Below, in pieces: positions 61,630 through 64,000 of a stretch of DNA of 64,000 nt. Every line of letters starts with the position of its first letter. The stretch's first letter is position 1. Both the position numbers and the translations under genes were made by a program. The notes under the pieces are model-generated. The model did not search any database, was not told where the DNA came from, and saw only the letters and a list, made by a program, of their open reading frames with translations. Origin of the DNA: Thereva unica (taxonomy: Eukaryota > Arthropoda > Insecta > Diptera > Therevidae); the NCBI GenBank assembly GCA_949987705.1, contig OX465281.1:81558543-81622542 (forward strand), in the 5' to 3' direction.

Positions 61630-64000
61630 TCAGCCTGGAGTTGACGAATTCGAATTCTCGGCTATCTTTAAGTCCTTGGTATGCCAAACTCCAGCATCTT
61701 TACCGGTGCGATCTTTTAACTGATAAGTCCACGGAGACAATACTTTTTCTACTGTAAATGGGCCGACATATTTTGGAGCTAACTTCGCGCTGAAGTATTG
61801 CGCGGCGTTGGATAAAACGTAATTCTTGCGAAAAACCGAATCATTAACATAGAATCTTTGGTCCCTTCTTCTTAGGTTGTATGTGTGTTTGGACGTTTCT
61901 GCCGCTTTCATTAACCTAGCCTTGACGTCTCTTCGCACATCTTGCAACCCTCTTGCCCGTGCCTCGGGTTGGTCTTCTCCCTGGCTGTCGCCTTGCGCCC
62001 CGCGGCCATACAATACCATTTCCCTACCAAAGTTAATGAAATACGGTGTTAGCTTCGTTGCTTCATGAGTAGCGGTTCGGATAGCACAACCAATCTTTGC
62101 CAAGTAAGAATCCCACGTTCGGTGGTTGTCAGATACATACGCGCGTAACATTGTTTTGACATTTTGGTTCATTCTCTCCGTCGGATTAGCTTGGGGGTGG
62201 TACGATGCGGTATAACTGATTGTCGTGCCGTATTCTGTGATGAGTTCTTTGAACTCCTTGGCTTTAAATTGCTGCCCATTATCGCAAACTAAAGTTTTTG
62301 GCACTCCAAAGATCAGGAACACCGATTCCTCCAAGATACGGCAGATAGGCGGAGCTGTCGCGGAACGCAAAGGAAAAAGTAGGGGGAATTTGCTAAAATA
62401 ATCCACTACCGTCAATATGTACTTGTAACCGCGTGTTGAACGAGGTAAGGGCCCTATCAAATCGATACACACGCACTCCCAAGGGCAACTGCTGACTACG
62501 CGGGAAGACATCAAGCCTGCTGGCCTCTTCCGCTCCGGCTTAGTCGTCTGGCACGTTCCACATCGCCTTACATACGATGCGACGTCGCTCTTCATTTTCG
62601 GCCAGTAGAATCGCTGAGAAAGTCGGTCGTACGTCTTCTTAACCCCACCATGGCCTGCGGTTGGAAGGTCATGGGCTTCCCGCAAGGCGTTCTTCCGTTC
62701 CGCCCTTGGCAACACCCTTTTCCAGTCGGACTCTTCGCAAGCCAATTCCGGATACTTAAGTCGTACGTGCCTCCAGAGACTGCCAAGGCTAAGCTTCCAA
62801 TCAGGAAAACGTTCAGAGCTCTTCCGTACCTTTTCGATCATGCGCTCGTACCAAGGATCCTTGGGTGATGTCGGTGTGTCGTCGTGGAGACAATCTACAA
62901 CTGGGACTGATCGTGATAACAAATCAGGGAGTAGGTGTTCTTTACCTTTCCGGTGTACAATCTTAAAGTCATATTGCTGTAGCCTGATGGCCCATCGTGC
63001 CAGCCGGCCTGTGGGATCCTTCAGGTTATGCAGCCAGACTAAAGATGAGTGGTCTGTAACGACGGTGAAGCTCGTTCCTTCAATATATGGCCGCAACTTT
63101 TCGATCGCCCACAACACTGCAAGACACTCGCGTTCCGTGGTTGAATAATTCCGCTCTGCCCGATTCAACGACCTACTGAGATAGGCGATCACTTTATCTT
63201 GCCCCTCGATGTGTTGTGTGAGAACGGCTCCTAGGCCGTAGCCAGAAGCATCTGTATGGATCACAAACGGGTATTCAAAGTTCGGGCAAGTAAGGATGGG
63301 TGCACTAACTAAACACTCTTTCGCTCTACGAAAGGCTTCCTCGCATTGCGATGACCAGATGAACTTAGTCCTCTTCTTTAACAAGGCTGTTATCGGAGCA
63401 ATAATTGTCGCGAAATTAGGGACAAACCGTCGGTACCACGATATGGTGCCTATAAATTTTCTTACATCAGATACTGACCTTGGAGTTGCGATATTCAGGA
63501 TACTCTCTACCTTTTCCGGGTCAACATGCAGCCCATTCTCTCCCACAACGTACCCTAAATATTTTAATTCCGCTCTGCAAAATTCACATTTATCAAAGTT
63601 GATGACGAGCCCTGCTCTCCCAAGTTTGTCCAAAACTTCCTTCAGTACTCCCTTATGTTCTTCAAAGGTCTGGGTCACAATAATTACATCATCCAGGTAA
63701 ACAAATACTTTATCGTCCAGGGTTCCGGACAGCACTCGATCAATCAGACGTTGCCATGTTGCAGGTGAATTGGTTAGCCCAAAGGGCATCCTATTGAAAT
63801 GAAACAACCCCTTGCCCGGAATGGTGAAAGCGGTAAATTGCTTGGACTTCTCCTCCATTGGAACTTGCCAAAAAGCCGACTTAATGTCTAAAGACGATAA
63901 GTACTTGGCGTCCCGCAACTTATCTAAAGTGGCTGAGACGAATGGCAAAGGGTACGCGTCCTTCTTTGTTACTTTATTCAGTTTCCTGAAGTCGACGCAG
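61630..64000 (-). CDS. pol: Gypsy pol polyprotein, C-terminal part (RT, RNase H, integrase)
   Basis: Open to the right edge of the window, so the protease and RT start are outside; the first internal Met is at 63948 (772 codons). Counted from that Met: RT with LDIKSAF (Asp 21), FGLTNSPATWQ and VYLDDVII (YLDD 84-87); RNase H with HTDASGYG (Asp 233), TERECLAV and VTDHSSL (Asp 299); the integrase zinc-binding H2C2 (His 426 and 433, Cys 463 and 466); and an integrase core Asp 496, Asp 556, Glu 591 with a 35-residue spacing between the last two (DD35E). The C-terminal region (KLAPKYVGPFTVEKVLSPWT) resembles the integrase tail. No chromodomain was evident. There are no stops, and all catalytic residues present look intact, so this copy may be young. 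The protein replicates and integrates the element DNA. Confidence 0.95.
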   Translation of the reverse strand, partial: CVDFRKLNKVTKKDAYPLPFVSATLDKLRDAKYLSSLDIKSAFWQVPMEEKSKQFTAFTIPGKGLFHFNRMPFGLTNSPATWQRLIDRVLSGTLDDKVFVYLDDVIIVTQTFEEHKGVLKEVLDKLGRAGLVINFDKCEFCRAELKYLGYVVGENGLHVDPEKVESILNIATPRSVSDVRKFIGTISWYRRFVPNFATIIAPITALLKKRTKFIWSSQCEEAFRRAKECLVSAPILTCPNFEYPFVIHTDASGYGLGAVLTQHIEGQDKVIAYLSRSLNRAERNYSTTERECLAVLWAIEKLRPYIEGTSFTVVTDHSSLVWLHNLKDPTGRLARWAIRLQQYDFKIVHRKGKEHLLPDLLSRSVPVVDCLHDDTPTSPKDPWYERMIEKVRKSSERFPDWKLSLGSLWRHVRLKYPELACEESDWKRVLPRAERKNALREAHDLPTAGHGGVKKTYDRLSQRFYWPKMKSDVASYVRRCGTCQTTKPERKRPAGLMSSRVVSSCPWECVCIDLIGPLPRSTRGYKYILTVVDYFSKFPLLFPLRSATAPPICRILEESVFLIFGVPKTLVCDNGQQFKAKEFKELITEYGTTISYTASYHPQANPTERMNQNVKTMLRAYVSDNHRTWDSYLAKIGCAIRTATHEATKLTPYFINFGREMVLYGRGAQGDSQGEDQPEARARGLQDVRRDVKARLMKAAETSKHTYNLRRRDQRFYVNDSVFRKNYVLSNAAQYFSAKLAPKYVGPFTVEKVLSPWTYQLKDRTGKDAGVWHTKDLKIAENSNSSTPG

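Noticed and set aside
61630..64000. Endogenous retrovirus with an envelope gene.
   Set aside because: Only 240 bp separate pol from the LTR and no envelope-like frame exists, so it is a plain gypsy LTR retrotransposon as far as visible.

Overview
The window looks like repeat-rich, AT-rich arthropod DNA, most likely from an insect. I infer this from the mix of element families: LOA/I-type, RTE-like and CR1/jockey-like non-LTR retrotransposons, a gypsy LTR element, Tc1, hAT, Tigger/pogo and PIF/Harbinger-type DNA transposons, and many foldback MITEs. I could not recognise a species. I found no convincing host gene, rRNA, functional tRNA or CRISPR array. Almost everything recognisable is a transposable element or its debris, and many copies are inserted inside one another.

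Layout. 1-2.2 kb: degenerate repeats. 2.2-4.3 kb: a Harbinger-like MITE split by a decayed Tc1 transposon. 4.8-7.4 kb: a nested stack made of an outer TIR element with a 3-bp target duplication, an inner MITE and a short minus-strand retroposon. 7.5-11.6 kb: a duplicated ~1.1 kb unit invaded separately in each copy by foldback elements, self-nested MITEs, a solo LTR and a short poly(A) repeat. 11.7-13.4 kb: a DNA transposon with a DUF7869-like protein and iterated terminal motifs. 13.6-15 kb: a MITE and a Tigger fragment. 15.2-17.3 kb: a dead RTE-like LINE. 17.3-24.5 kb: mixed repeats, foldbacks, a hAT-type element and a tRNA-derived SINE. 24.6-31 kb: a LOA/I-like LINE whose ORF2 is broken by three different DNA elements. 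31-39 kb: LINE fragments, a minisatellite foldback, a 3-kb foldback and a MADF/BESS-type remnant. 39.4-43.1 kb: a Harbinger-like element carrying a 5'-truncated LINE with a 622-codon open reverse transcriptase frame. 43.5-46.2 kb: a dense MITE cluster. 47.4-51.5 kb: a second short retroposon and another dead LINE. 51.5-59 kb: a foldback with telomere-like repeats, two arrays of the same ~120-bp satellite, and two convergent RTE-like LINEs. 59-64 kb: the 3' part of a gypsy element on the minus strand (reverse transcriptase, RNase H, integrase, PPT, 3' LTR), running off the right edge.

The most informative structure is the 3' LTR. It looks like a ~2 kb palindrome, but it is best explained as a poly(A)-tailed, 5'-truncated copy of the element's own RNA inserted in reverse into the LTR, with a 21-bp target duplication. 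That is a LINE-style retroposition event acting on an LTR-element transcript.

Many insertion calls rest on target-site duplications read directly from the sequence. In several cases a second, uninterrupted copy in the window serves as the empty site, or the host reading frame closes when the insert is removed. Family names for non-coding elements are inferred from duplication length and terminal sequence and should be read as types, not confirmed assignments.
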